NCBI RefSeq assembly: GCF_025143825.1
Contig: NZ_CP083560.1
Coordinates: forward strand, 3,038,001-3,102,000
DNA length: 64,000 nt
Reading direction: 5' to 3'
Source: Sulfitobacter sp. S223
GTDB lineage: Bacteria; Pseudomonadota; Alphaproteobacteria; Rhodobacterales; Rhodobacteraceae
The notes beneath the pieces are model-generated. The model did no database searches and was not told the DNA's origin. It was given only the letters and a program-made list of their open reading frames with translations. Every line of letters starts with the position of its first letter. Position 1 is the stretch's first letter. Below are positions 26,610 to 35,712 of this stretch, piece after piece. The position numbers and the translations under genes were made by a program.

Positions 26610-28559
26610 ATGGCTAAGACATTGATAACATGCAACTGTGAAGGCTCCCAGACTATTGACACGGATGCCTTGAGCAAGACCACGGGAGTCACCGTTTCCC
26701 CCCCCTGCTCCGCCCTATGCACCCACCAGATCGACCGAGCGGCCGAGGCGCTGAACGCAGGGGACGTAATTTTATGCTGCACCCAAGAGGCGCGGGTATT
26801 TGGCGAGTTGGCCGAGGAACTGAACCTGCCCCCCGCCCCCCTGCTTGACCTGCGCGACAGGGCAGGATGGACCGATGACACCGCCTCTACACTACCCAAA
26901 ATGTCCGCCCTTGCCGCCGAAGCCATGCTGGACGCTCCGCTGGAGAAATCGCTCGACGTTACTTCGGACGGAATGTGTCTAATCGTGGGTCCCGTGAAAG
27001 TGGCGGTTGAGGCAGCTGAAGCGCTGAAGGATTTTCTCGGTGTGACAGTGCTGCTCGACACGGGATCGGAGCTGCCGGACAGCCGCGAATATGACGTCGT
27101 CACTGGCAACCTGCGCCGAGCCAAAGGCGCATTGGGGCAGTTCGAAGTGGTGATTGACGCGCTGCAACAGGTAGACCCCACCGGCCGCGGCGCACCGCGT
27201 TTGTCCGATGCCCGCGACGGGGCGCTGAGCCATTGTGATGTGATCCTTGATTTGCGCGGCACGCAGCCGCTTTTCCCCGCCCCCGAAAAGCGCGAAGGAT
27301 ACCTGCGCGCCGATCCAAGCCATCCACCCGCTGTTGCTGCCGCTACCATGGCTGCCTCGCATCTGATCGGCACCTTTGAAAAGCCTTTGTTCATTCGCAC
27401 CGAACCACTGCTGTGCGCCCATAGCCGCGCTGAACAGACGGGTTGCACCAACTGTCTTGATCTATGCCCGACCGGTGCGATCACGCCCAATGGCGAACAT
27501 GTCACGATTGACCCGATGATCTGTGCGGGATGTGGCGCCTGTTCATCCGCCTGCCCCTCTGGTGCGATCAGCTTTGATGCTCCGCCTGTGGATTTCACCA
27601 TGCTCAGGGTGCAAACTCTGGCGCGTGCTTATCTGGCGGCTGGCGGGGATGCGCCACGGCTGTTGGTGCATGACGCCCACGGCAGCGATATGATCCGCAT
27701 GGCAGCACGCTATGGCCGTGGCCTACCGGCCGATGTAATTCCGATGGAGCTGCCTGCATTGGCCGCCTTTGGTCATGCAGAAGTCACCGCCGCCCTGGCG
27801 GCCGGTTTTGCCTCGACCAGCCTTCTGCTCTCCCCCAAAGCAGATCGTGAGGCGATAGAAACCCAAGCGGCTTTGGTCCGCGCGATTGCAGGCACCGATC
27901 GCGTGCATTTGATCGACACACCCGACCCTGACGCACTGTCCGAGACGTTATACGCCGAGGCCACGCCCGAGGCTGTCAAAAGCCCCGTTCGGCCAATGGG
28001 CACGCGCCGCCAGATCACACGGCAAGCCGCCCGCGCGCTCAACCCAGACGCACAATCATTGGAACTGCCCGAAGGCGCGCCCTATGGTGCCGTGGTGGTC
28101 GACAAAAGCGCCTGCACGCTGTGCCTTTCTTGCGTGTCGCTTTGCCCCTCAGGCGCGTTGGGCGACAACCCCGACTTGCCGCAATTACGGTTCCAAGAGG
28201 ACGCCTGCTTACAATGCGGTCTTTGCGTCAACGTCTGCCCCGAGGATGCGATCACGCTGGCCCCACGCCTTGATCTGACCGGTGCAGCGCTTGAACAGCA
28301 GGTGCTGCACGAAGAAGAGCCTTGCGCCTGCATCGAATGTGGCGCGCTATTTGGTGTAAAATCCACCGTTGACAAGATCATGGATAAATTGCGCGGCCAT
28401 AGCATGTTTGCGGATGAAGGGCGTCTGCGTCTGATCCAGATGTGCGACGACTGCCGCATCAACGCGCAATACCACTCGACCAACAACCCGATGTCAGGTG
28501 GTGAGCGCCCCCGCCCCCGCACAACCGATGATTATTTCGACAAACGGCGCGATCACTGA
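26610..28559 (+). CDS. Polyferredoxin-like 4Fe-4S protein of the formate dehydrogenase cluster
   Basis: The protein has 649 residues. The N-terminal ~270 residues begin 'MAKTLITCNCEGSQTID' and contain scattered cysteines but no classic domain I can name. Two ferredoxin-like pairs follow: 'CTNCLDLCPTGAITPNGEH' with 'CAGCGACSSACPSGAISFD' (~275-325), and 'CTLCLSCVSLCPSGALGDN' with 'CLQCGLCVNVCPEDAITLA' (~500-550). Near the end 'CACIECGALFG' and 'CDDCR' may bind more metal. It is soluble, with no signal peptide. It may serve electron transfer or sulfur/cofactor delivery for FdhA; homologues sit at this position in other clusters. It opens the plus-strand operon. Confidence 0.88.
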   Translation: MAKTLITCNCEGSQTIDTDALSKTTGVTVSPPCSALCTHQIDRAAEALNAGDVILCCTQEARVFGELAEELNLPPAPLLDLRDRAGWTDDTASTLPKMSALAAEAMLDAPLEKSLDVTSDGMCLIVGPVKVAVEAAEALKDFLGVTVLLDTGSELPDSREYDVVTGNLRRAKGALGQFEVVIDALQQVDPTGRGAPRLSDARDGALSHCDVILDLRGTQPLFPAPEKREGYLRADPSHPPAVAAATMAASHLIGTFEKPLFIRTEPLLCAHSRAEQTGCTNCLDLCPTGAITPNGEHVTIDPMICAGCGACSSACPSGAISFDAPPVDFTMLRVQTLARAYLAAGGDAPRLLVHDAHGSDMIRMAARYGRGLPADVIPMELPALAAFGHAEVTAALAAGFASTSLLLSPKADREAIETQAALVRAIAGTDRVHLIDTPDPDALSETLYAEATPEAVKSPVRPMGTRRQITRQAARALNPDAQSLELPEGAPYGAVVVDKSACTLCLSCVSLCPSGALGDNPDLPQLRFQEDACLQCGLCVNVCPEDAITLAPRLDLTGAALEQQVLHEEEPCACIECGALFGVKSTVDKIMDKLRGHSMFADEGRLRLIQMCDDCRINAQYHSTNNPMSGGERPRPRTTDDYFDKRRDH

Positions 28560-28585
28560 TCCGCCCCCAAACAAAGGAGCCCCCC

Positions 28586-28789
28586 ATGAGTGAAGATTTC
28601 AACATGTCGATGCGCAAGTTTCTCAAGCAGGTCGGCGTGACATCGCAGCAGGCTATCGAAAAGGCTATCCGTGAAGGTGATACAGCAGGGAAAGTCCTGC
28701 CTGTGCAGGCGGTTATCTCAATCCCGGAATTGGGGTTCACACATACCGTTGACGGCACGATTACCGCCCCCGAAACAGAGCAGGAATAA
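28586..28789 (+). CDS. DUF6494 small protein
   Basis: The protein has 67 residues: 'MSEDFNMSMRKFLKQVGVTS', then 'QQAIEKAIREGDTAG', then 'VISIPELGFTHTVDGTI'. The length and pattern match DUF6494, a family found next to Mrp and the polyferredoxin in formate dehydrogenase loci. AAAGGAGCCCCCC precedes the ATG. It has no known activity. The gene is 3 nt from the Mrp start, so co-translation is expected. Confidence 0.82.
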   Translation: MSEDFNMSMRKFLKQVGVTSQQAIEKAIREGDTAGKVLPVQAVISIPELGFTHTVDGTITAPETEQE

Positions 28790-28792
28790 GAC

Positions 28793-29863
28793 GTGGCAGC
28801 CAGCAGGGAAGCGGTTCTTGCCGCGCTGAAAACTGTAATCGACCCCGCAACGGACACTGACATCGTGGCCAGCGGCGTCATGCGGGCGCTAAACGTGGAC
28901 GGTGCGGGCGCCGTGCGTTTTGTCATGGAAATTCCGCCTGCGCAGGCTGCGGTCTACGGTGAGGTGAAAACCGAAGCCGAGGCCGCGTTGGCGAAAGTCG
29001 AAGGCATCGGCACGGTGTCCATTGTGCTGACCGGCCACAGCGAAAAAGCCCCGCCGCCCGATCTTCAGATTGCACGCAAGGCAGAGCCAACAGGCCCGCA
29101 GAAAATTCCTGGTATTGACCGGATTCTGGCAGTTGCGTCGGGCAAGGGCGGCGTAGGAAAATCCACCGTTTCGGCCAATCTGGCCTGCGCATTGGCGCAG
29201 CAGGGACGACGTGTCGGCCTGCTGGACGCGGATGTCTACGGCCCCAGCCAGCCGCGTATGCTGGGTGTTTCTGGGCGCCCTGCCTCCCCTGACGGGAAAA
29301 CCATCCTGCCGATGCGCAACCACGGCGTCACGATGATGTCGATCGGCCTGATGACCAACGAAGATCAGGCTGTCGTTTGGCGTGGTCCGATGTTGATGGG
29401 CGCCTTGCAGCAGATGATGACGCAGGTGCAATGGGGCGCGCTTGATGTGCTGATCGTCGATCTACCACCTGGCACAGGTGACGTGCAGATGACGCTCGCG
29501 CAAAAGGCGCAGGTTGACGGGGCAATTATTGTTTCAACCCCACAGGACGTTGCCTTGCTGGATGCGCGCAAGGGCATTGATATGTTCAATCAGCTGAAGG
29601 TGCCGATTGTCGGTATGATCGAAAACATGTCCACCCATATCTGCACCAATTGCGGCCATGAGGAACATGTATTCGGCCATGGCGGTGTCAAAGCCGAAGC
29701 CGAAAAGCTGGGCGTACCGCTTCTGGCCGAAGTCCCGCTTGATCTGGAAATTCGACTTGCCTCGGATGGCGGTGCGCCGATCACCGTCAGCCAGCCCGAC
29801 AGCCCGCAAGCACAAAGCTTTCAAGCCATCGCGAAACAACTGATCGAGCAAGGCGTCGCATGA
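28793..29863 (+). CDS. Mrp/NBP35-type Fe-S cluster carrier ATPase
   Basis: The protein has 356 residues: an N-terminal MIP18-like (DUF59) domain, then the deviant Walker A 'VASGKGGVGKSTVSANLACA' (~117-136), 'GLLDADVYGPSQPRMLG', 'LIVDLPPGTGDVQMTL', and the cluster-binding 'CTNCGHEEHVFGHGG' with a C-x-x-C pair. It binds a [4Fe-4S] cluster and hands it to apo-proteins, probably FdhA, FdhB or the polyferredoxin here. The start is GTG 28793. It overlaps the next gene by 4 nt. Confidence 0.93.
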   Translation: MAASREAVLAALKTVIDPATDTDIVASGVMRALNVDGAGAVRFVMEIPPAQAAVYGEVKTEAEAALAKVEGIGTVSIVLTGHSEKAPPPDLQIARKAEPTGPQKIPGIDRILAVASGKGGVGKSTVSANLACALAQQGRRVGLLDADVYGPSQPRMLGVSGRPASPDGKTILPMRNHGVTMMSIGLMTNEDQAVVWRGPMLMGALQQMMTQVQWGALDVLIVDLPPGTGDVQMTLAQKAQVDGAIIVSTPQDVALLDARKGIDMFNQLKVPIVGMIENMSTHICTNCGHEEHVFGHGGVKAEAEKLGVPLLAEVPLDLEIRLASDGGAPITVSQPDSPQAQSFQAIAKQLIEQGVA

Positions 29864-30576
29864 CCGTCCAACTGTCATTTCCGCCTCTGCTGTCAGGGGA
29901 GCAAGTGGCCAATGATGCCTATGGTCACGCCCTGCGCCGCGCAACAGAAGGATGTGACGCCGGGCTGATTGTCTATGACTTGGCTGCTAACCAGATAGAA
30001 GCGGCAATTGTCTTTGCCCCCGAGGTCAGCTTGACACAGGCGGTGGCAATGCTGCCCCTGTGCGAGGTCGGGTTTCAAAACGCTCTGGGTGCCTTGGCCC
30101 CGCCCGAAGTCGCTGTGCAATTTGATTGGAACGGCAGCATCCGCATCAATGGCGGGTTGTGTGGCAGTTTCAGAGCGCAGGCATCAACGGATGACGTGGA
30201 TGCCGTACCAGATTGGCTTGTGGTGGGCTTTACCCTGCCACTCTATCCTGTTGATGATCCACAAATGGTGCGCATGGGGCACCAACCTGACCAAACCGCG
30301 CTTTATGCCGAAGGCTGCTCCGAGGTTTTGCCACCGGAATTGGTAGAAGCGTGGGCACGTCATAGCCTGCATTGGATCAACCAATGGGACAGCAGCGGCC
30401 CGAAAGGGTTGCATGAGCAATGGCGCGGGTTGATCCACGGGATCGCAGAGGCCACAACTATGGGAAACCGATCTGGCAAATTCATCGGCATTGATGAACA
30501 TTTTGGCATGTTGCTGCGCGACGATACCACAACCCACCTCTTTCCACTTACATCAGTACTGGAGCCCGCACCGTGA
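29860..30576 (+). CDS. Biotin/lipoate protein ligase-like protein
   Basis: The protein has 238 residues and resembles the biotin/lipoate A/B protein ligase fold ('LSFPPLLSGEQVANDAYGHA', 'VQFDWNGSIRINGGLCGSFR', 'DWLVVGFTLPLYPVD'), followed by a small C-terminal domain ('MGNRSGKFIGIDEHFGMLLR') like that of other members in formate dehydrogenase clusters. No lipoylated or biotinylated substrate is encoded nearby, so the target is unknown; it may act on a cofactor of the cluster rather than on biotin. It starts inside the Mrp stop (ATGA) and overlaps the next gene by 4 nt. Confidence 0.82.
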   Translation: MTVQLSFPPLLSGEQVANDAYGHALRRATEGCDAGLIVYDLAANQIEAAIVFAPEVSLTQAVAMLPLCEVGFQNALGALAPPEVAVQFDWNGSIRINGGLCGSFRAQASTDDVDAVPDWLVVGFTLPLYPVDDPQMVRMGHQPDQTALYAEGCSEVLPPELVEAWARHSLHWINQWDSSGPKGLHEQWRGLIHGIAEATTMGNRSGKFIGIDEHFGMLLRDDTTTHLFPLTSVLEPAP

Positions 30577-31067
30577 CTCAGACCCAAACCAAACTCGCCC
30601 GTGCGATCCATTTTGATGAAAGCGACCAAAACGTGTTCGCCAGCCCGGCACGCACTGGTGAATGGTGCATCTCTGGCGGGTTTGAGTTCTCTGACTGGAC
30701 AGAAGCAGACCTGACAGGAAAAGCGCGGCAAGCCTTTGCAAACGGATGGCTTGGGTTGGAAACCTTCGGGCGCGTGACATTTGTGGCGGTCACACAGGTC
30801 GAGCCATCCGAGATCGCAGCCCTGACCGAGATGCTGGCCCAGCATTTTGTGACCTATTACGGTGCCCCCAGTGTCGATGCAGCCCGCCCTGTCGCGGCCG
30901 AAGAACTGGCCCAGATGGTTGATCTATGCGCCGATCACGAACCGAACTTCTTGCTGACTGTCGCCCGCGACCTCACAGAGTCAGGCGTGCGCGAGAGCTT
31001 TCGCATGATCCAGCCCCAGGATGCAGGGCTGGACCAGTTTGCCATTCACGGCGATATCGAGACCTAG
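30573..31067 (+). CDS. DUF6505 protein
   Basis: The protein has 164 residues, starting at GTG 30573, which overlaps the ligase-like gene. It contains 'LARAIHFDESDQNVFASPAR', 'TGEWCISGGFEFSDWTEADL' and 'GWLGLETFGRVTFVAV', which fit DUF6505, a family seen at the end of formate dehydrogenase accessory operons. No catalytic motif is visible. It is the last gene of the plus-strand arm and is followed by a hairpin shared with the converging tup operon. Confidence 0.8.
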   Translation: MTQTQTKLARAIHFDESDQNVFASPARTGEWCISGGFEFSDWTEADLTGKARQAFANGWLGLETFGRVTFVAVTQVEPSEIAALTEMLAQHFVTYYGAPSVDAARPVAAEELAQMVDLCADHEPNFLLTVARDLTESGVRESFRMIQPQDAGLDQFAIHGDIET

Positions 31068-31083
31068 GACCGCCAGAACGTCC

Positions 31084-31107
31084 GCAGCGGGTTACTCCGC
31101 TGCTTTT
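31084..31107. terminator. Bidirectional terminator-like hairpin between DUF6505 and tupA
   Basis: GCAGCGG and CCGCTGC flank a 6-nt loop and are followed by TTTT on the plus strand. The hairpin overlaps the last codons and stop of tupA on the minus strand. Plus-strand transcripts would end here; it is less suited for the minus strand because it lies inside the tupA coding end. Confidence 0.7.
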
Positions 31108-31904
31108 GCGTTGAACACAAACAGCGTCTCACCGTTGATTTTGTAATTATCGATCAACACCTTCGCGCGGTCCGACACCAGCCAAGCCTCAAGCTTTAAC
31201 GCCAGATCGTTTTTGGCGTGAGAATGCTTTTCAGGGCTGACAGGCAGATAGGCGTATTGGTTGAACAACACCGGATCGCCCGAATACAGCAGCGCCAGAT
31301 CACCCTTGTTGCCAAAGTTCAGCCAGCTGGCGCGATCGGACATGATATAGGCAGGCATACCAGCGGCAGTATTCAACGACGCCCCCATGCCCGCGCCTAC
31401 GGACTTATACCAGTCTCCCTGCGTTGTTGGATCAATCCCCGCCGCGGACCAAAGGGACATTTCCTTTTTATGCGTGCCACTGTCATCACCACGGCTGACA
31501 AACGGTGATTGAGCCTTGGCAATAGCGCTTAATGCGGTGGCCGCCGCATCGGCATCCTTGATCCCTGCAGGATCGGCGGCGGGGCCAATGAAAACAAAAT
31601 CATTGTACATGATCTCGGTCCGGTAGGTGCCATACTCACCTTCGACAAACGCCTCTTCTGCAGCGCGCGAATGGACCAGGATCGCATCCACATCGCCCGC
31701 TTCGCCCAGCTTGATCGCTTGGCCCGTGCCCACCACCAAAAGCTGCACCTCAAGGTCCAGATCCTTGGCGATTTCAGGCAACAGCACATCCGCCAGCCCC
31801 GAATTGTTAAATGACGTCGTTACCGCCATTTTCATCATATCCGCCGCCTGCGCTGCCGTGCCGATGGCGAAGGCCGCAAGTGTAAACGCAATATTCTTCA
31901 TCAT
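31092..31904 (-). CDS. tupA: Tungstate ABC transporter, substrate-binding protein
   Basis: The protein has 270 residues with a signal peptide (MMKNIAFTLAAFAIGTAAQA). TupA features: 'AVTTSFNNSGLADVLLPEIA', 'VVGTGQAIKLGEAGDVDAIL', 'VHSRAAEEAFVEGEYG' and 'FVSRGDDSGTHKKEMSLW'. It captures tungstate in the periplasm. Placement directly after the formate dehydrogenase accessory genes supports supply of tungsten to FdhA. The ATG overlaps the tupC stop by 4 nt. ModA-type molybdate proteins lack this opening motif, so I favour tungstate. Confidence 0.9.
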   Translation of the reverse strand: MMKNIAFTLAAFAIGTAAQAADMMKMAVTTSFNNSGLADVLLPEIAKDLDLEVQLLVVGTGQAIKLGEAGDVDAILVHSRAAEEAFVEGEYGTYRTEIMYNDFVFIGPAADPAGIKDADAAATALSAIAKAQSPFVSRGDDSGTHKKEMSLWSAAGIDPTTQGDWYKSVGAGMGASLNTAAGMPAYIMSDRASWLNFGNKGDLALLYSGDPVLFNQYAYLPVSPEKHSHAKNDLALKLEAWLVSDRAKVLIDNYKINGETLFVFNAKAAE

Positions 31905-32611
31905 TCTACAATGTCTCCTCTTAAAAATGCCCGTGCTTCTAGTGTTGTGGGCTGGCTGAAAAATTCATTTGCTGGGCCGCTTTCCTGAATGCGACCAGCG
32001 CGCAAAAACACCACCTCGGAGGCAAGACGCCGTGCCTGTCCCAGATTGTGGGTCGATAGGACCAACCGTGTGCCTTCTGCCGCAGCTTGGGTCAAAATAG
32101 CCTCGATCTCGCGGGTCGCGCGACCATCCAGAGCGGCGCATGGCTCATCCAGAAACAAGAGCTTGGGCTTGGTGATCAACGCCCGCGCCAACGCCAGCTT
32201 TTGCTGCTCTCCGCCCGATAGAACGGGGGCAGCCCGATCCAACATGCTATCCAACCCCACACGCGTTGCCCACTCGCGGGCCAGTGTTTGCGCATCGGCC
32301 ACCGTCACGCCGCGCAGCCGCAGAGGATAGATCAGGTTTTCCATCACGGTGCGGCGCAGCATCACAGGGCGCTGAAAAACAAAGGACTGGTGGTGGCGTG
32401 CCTCGGACGCCGAACAGGCCCATTCCACCGTTCCCGCAGACAAGCGGGCTGTGCCATGCAGCAGCTGCAACAAAGTGGTCTTACCAGCGCCGTTCGGCCC
32501 GATGACAACAGTTATTCCTTCTGACCCCAAATCCAGATCAATGGGTCCAACAAGGACCTGCCCGCGTCTGCGGCTTTCAATTCCCTTGGCTTGCATCGGC
32601 AGGATGTCCAT
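31901..32611 (-). CDS. tupC: Tungstate ABC transporter, ATP-binding protein
   Basis: The protein has 236 residues: Walker A 'VVIGPNGAGKTTLLQLLHG', Q-loop region 'HHQSFVFQRPVMLRRTVMEN', signature 'LSGGEQQKLALARAL', Walker B 'PKLLFLDEPCAALDG' and switch His in 'LVLSTHNLGQA'. I take the ATG at 32611, which overlaps the tupB stop (TGATG), over a GTG 6 nt upstream. It drives import through TupB. Confidence 0.92.
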   Translation of the reverse strand: MDILPMQAKGIESRRRGQVLVGPIDLDLGSEGITVVIGPNGAGKTTLLQLLHGTARLSAGTVEWACSASEARHHQSFVFQRPVMLRRTVMENLIYPLRLRGVTVADAQTLAREWATRVGLDSMLDRAAPVLSGGEQQKLALARALITKPKLLFLDEPCAALDGRATREIEAILTQAAAEGTRLVLSTHNLGQARRLASEVVFLRAGRIQESGPANEFFSQPTTLEARAFLRGDIVE

Positions 32612-33315
32612 CACCAACGGCCCTCCCGTTCGGTCTGGCCCAGCCAGTGAATGGACAGGTTCACCAGAACCGCCAAGCCGATCAGAACAAACCCTAGCGC
32701 CAGCGCCAACGCAAAATCGCCTTTGCCGGTCTCAAGTGCAATCGCCGTGGTCAGTACCCGTGTGGCATGATCGATGTTGCCGCCCACAATCATGATTGCG
32801 CCGACTTCGCCTATCGCACGGCCAAATCCCGCGAGCGCCGCCGTCAACAACGCGCGCCGAGAGTCCCACAACAGAGTGCGGATTTTCTGCCCTTGCGTAA
32901 CGTTCATAGAGATCAAAAGATCGTGGTATTCCTGCCAGAGATCACGGATTGACTGATGCGCTATCGAGGTGATCAGGGGGACGATGATAATGATCTGGGC
33001 AATGATCATCGCAGTCGGTGTGAACAGAATGCCCAGCACACCCAAAGGGCCGGAGCGCGACAAAATCACATAGACCAACAGCCCGACGACCACAGGCGGC
33101 AACCCCATCAGCGCATTCAGGATCGCGATAACAAACCGCCGTGCCCGAAACCGTTTCACCGCAATCAGTGCCGCCAAAGGCAATCCGATCAAGCAGGCCA
33201 GAAAAAGGGCGCTGAGAGACACCTGCAAGGAGCGCAAAGCGATTTCCACCAGCTCAGCGTCAAGCGTCACAACAAGCCAGAAAGCCTGCGATATGCCACT
33301 CCAAAGGTCTACCAT
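32611..33315 (-). CDS. tupB: Tungstate ABC transporter, permease
   Basis: The protein has 234 residues and about five membrane helices, with the permease coupling loop 'GRAIGEVGAIMIVGGNIDHA' (E-A-A-like motif). 'GLPPVVVGLLVYVILSRSG' is typical of TupB and related permeases. It is the first gene of tupBCA, with a 182-nt leader separating it from the sensor kinase upstream; that leader may carry a structured RNA. Confidence 0.92.
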   Translation of the reverse strand: MVDLWSGISQAFWLVVTLDAELVEIALRSLQVSLSALFLACLIGLPLAALIAVKRFRARRFVIAILNALMGLPPVVVGLLVYVILSRSGPLGVLGILFTPTAMIIAQIIIIVPLITSIAHQSIRDLWQEYHDLLISMNVTQGQKIRTLLWDSRRALLTAALAGFGRAIGEVGAIMIVGGNIDHATRVLTTAIALETGKGDFALALALGFVLIGLAVLVNLSIHWLGQTEREGRW

Positions 33316-33400
33316 CTAGCGTTGCGTCTCCCCATGTTGTCGGCTGCACGGCTGTGATCTTTTTGCTCTGGCAAGCATTGTCAGTTCGCTGCTGCGGTGG

Positions 33401-33442
33401 CCAGCCCTCCGTGCGACGAAATTTGCCCTGAGGACAAGCTGG
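33401..33442 (-). promoter_or_regulatory. Candidate structured leader RNA upstream of tupB
   Basis: On the minus strand, about 86 nt before the tupB start, CCAGC-N4-CCTC pairs with GGAGG-GCTGG across a ~20-nt loop. The spacing resembles a cis-regulatory leader; a molybdenum/tungsten-cofactor-type riboswitch is one possibility, but I cannot match its consensus by eye. Confidence 0.3.
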
Positions 33443-33497
33443 GCAGAGATATTTTTAAATCCTCTCGCGCCAAGACATTTTGTCCCGCCAACATTGT

Positions 33498-35444
33498 TTA
33501 GGTCGAAGGCAACCAAACGGTAAAGACGGCCCCACCAGTATCGCGGTTGCGCACTGTAATGGTTCCCCCTGCCCGCTGGATCAAGGTTTGAGAGATCGAC
33601 AGACCAAGGCCTGTGCCCTCGCCTCTTTTGGTGGTGAAAAACGGGTCAAATACAGATGATAGCGCGCCCTGCGCGATCCCCGGCCCCGTATCCGCGACCG
33701 TCAAGGCAACTCCTTGCAGGCCGTCGCGCGCTTCGGGGCGCAGCACCAGCTCTAACCGCCCCTGCCCGTTCATGGCCTGAGCCGCATTCATCATCAGGTT
33801 CACAATCACTTGCTGGGCTTCGCCAGCGTCAAAGCGCACCGGAGGGACGTTTTCAAGATCATCCACAACCTCGATGTTTCCGCGTGCGATCAAGTAATCG
33901 ACAAGCACCAAGCAATCGCGCACCAACGGCCGCAGATCAACATCCTGTTTATAGTCCGAAAAGTCTGACGGCGCGGCGAATTTCAGCAACTTGCCAACAA
34001 TTCCCTCGATGCGCGCCACTTGCTTGTCGATCAAGTCCAGCTCGGTTGCGACGGGGGCCGCGTTCGGCCCCAAGACCTCGCGCATCACATCGACGTTGCC
34101 AAGGATTACAGCCACCGGATTGTTGATCTCATGGGCAACACCCGCCGTAATCTCACCGATCGATGCAAGCTTCTCACTTACCACCAATTGGCGGAAGGTC
34201 TGTTCCAGTTTCTCATTCGCCTCGCGCAGTTGGACCGTGCGCTCATCTACCCGCTCGTTCAGCGCATCGTTCCATCTGCGCAAGCGTTTATCACGGTCCT
34301 GCACCTGCTCCAGTAGCGTGTCGAGGTGATGCGCCACCTCGCTAATTTCACCACTTGCAGCAACAGGACCAATGCGCGCCGACAATTCACCTGCTCCAAC
34401 GCGGTCCATCACTTTCGTCATCCGTTCCAGCGGGCTAAAAATTCCGCGCGCCAGCCAGAAGAACACCGGCGCCGAAAGAGCAAGGACGCCAAAGAATGCG
34501 GCCATCATCCACCAGTAGGCCGCGCTTTTGGCTGCTGTAAAAGGTGCTTCCAGAAATCCGACATACAGCATACCGACCCGTTCCCCGAAACTGTCGGTGA
34601 TGGGTTGATAGGCCGAGATATACCAATCATTCACAACAAAGGCTCGGTCCAGCCACACGCGCCCTTCGCCCAGAACCTGCGCGCGCACAACGCTCGATAC
34701 GCGCGTGCCGAGGGCGCGCACATCCGAGAACAGCCTGACGTTTGTTGAAATGCGCACGTCATCCAGAAACAGCGTCGCCGTACCCTGCCGCGCGCCGCCC
34801 TTAGCCGCATTCAGATAGACAAGATCGTTGATCGTATCGATAAAATCGAGGTTTCGGTTCAGCAGTCGTCCCCCCACCAGCACGCCCCGATGCTCTGACA
34901 AAGCGACAGGGCTAGCGGTGTGGATGACCATGCCACGACCTTCTGCAACGCGTTCGGTCGGAACAGCCGCCGGCGTGTCGATCAGGTCAATCCAAACACT
35001 GGCCGCGGCCTTAGGTGCTAAGCGCGCCAGGGTCTCATTGGCAAAGACGTCAATCTCGGACGCACCCTGCCCACGCGACGCCTGCGCAATCACAGGCCAG
35101 TTCGCACCCGCTGCCTCTGCTTCGTCTTGCGACAGATAATAAACAAAATCCAACCCCAGATCGGCGCGTACTTTTTCAAAGTACGGCAATGGCGCGCCGC
35201 CACGGCCAGACATTCTTTCGCTAAATTCAACGGAGCGTGCGACAGCATCCAGCTCATCTTCGGTTTCAGCCATCAACCGTGCGAGGTACTGGCTGGCGAT
35301 TTTCAGATCACTTTGCACATTGGCGATCAACACTTTGTCGTAATCCGCCGTCCACCGCGTCATCCCCAGCAGCAATAGCAAAGGCATCAACACGATTAGT
35401 GGCGTCAATGCGAGGATCAGAATTCGGAGGCGAACAGATGTCAT
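33498..35444 (-). CDS. Cache-domain sensor histidine kinase
   Basis: The protein has 648 residues. There is a membrane helix at ~8-30 ('ILILALTPLIVLMPLLLLLG'), a ~250-residue periplasmic domain resembling double Cache, a second helix ('WWMMAAFFGVLALSAPVFFW'), a HAMP-like region ('RMTKVMDRVGAGELSARIG'), a coiled coil, HisKA H-box 'ITAGVAHEINNPVAVILGN', and HATPase motifs 'VIVNLMMNAAQAM', 'VADTGPGIAQG' and 'GEGTGLGLSIS'. This is the NtrB-like class that pairs with NtrC-type regulators. No regulator is adjacent; the NtrC-like protein at 17690, at the far end of the formate dehydrogenase cluster, is the best candidate. The start ATG 35444 removes a 34-residue upstream extension lacking support. 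Confidence 0.9.
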   Translation of the reverse strand: MTSVRLRILILALTPLIVLMPLLLLLGMTRWTADYDKVLIANVQSDLKIASQYLARLMAETEDELDAVARSVEFSERMSGRGGAPLPYFEKVRADLGLDFVYYLSQDEAEAAGANWPVIAQASRGQGASEIDVFANETLARLAPKAAASVWIDLIDTPAAVPTERVAEGRGMVIHTASPVALSEHRGVLVGGRLLNRNLDFIDTINDLVYLNAAKGGARQGTATLFLDDVRISTNVRLFSDVRALGTRVSSVVRAQVLGEGRVWLDRAFVVNDWYISAYQPITDSFGERVGMLYVGFLEAPFTAAKSAAYWWMMAAFFGVLALSAPVFFWLARGIFSPLERMTKVMDRVGAGELSARIGPVAASGEISEVAHHLDTLLEQVQDRDKRLRRWNDALNERVDERTVQLREANEKLEQTFRQLVVSEKLASIGEITAGVAHEINNPVAVILGNVDVMREVLGPNAAPVATELDLIDKQVARIEGIVGKLLKFAAPSDFSDYKQDVDLRPLVRDCLVLVDYLIARGNIEVVDDLENVPPVRFDAGEAQQVIVNLMMNAAQAMNGQGRLELVLRPEARDGLQGVALTVADTGPGIAQGALSSVFDPFFTTKRGEGTGLGLSISQTLIQRAGGTITVRNRDTGGAVFTVWLPST

Positions 35445-35712
35445 AAGGTCTTTCCGGTGGGCTTGCGCAACATAGGACACCACGCCAGTCGGGTGAAGCG
35501 GGATACCTTCCGATAGTTGGACAGGGTCTCGCGTAATCCAAATCACTCTTTACACCTGCTGATCAGGATTGGTTCTTTCAATTCGCTGCCAGTAAACCAT
35601 GGCTTGTTGCTAACCGCCACATGCAGCCTATGCGCGTATGTGATTTTTGGACCTGTCGCGGTTTGATGCCGCTCCTTTGACAGCACTTACTGCACCAAAG
35701 GAGCTTTACCAG

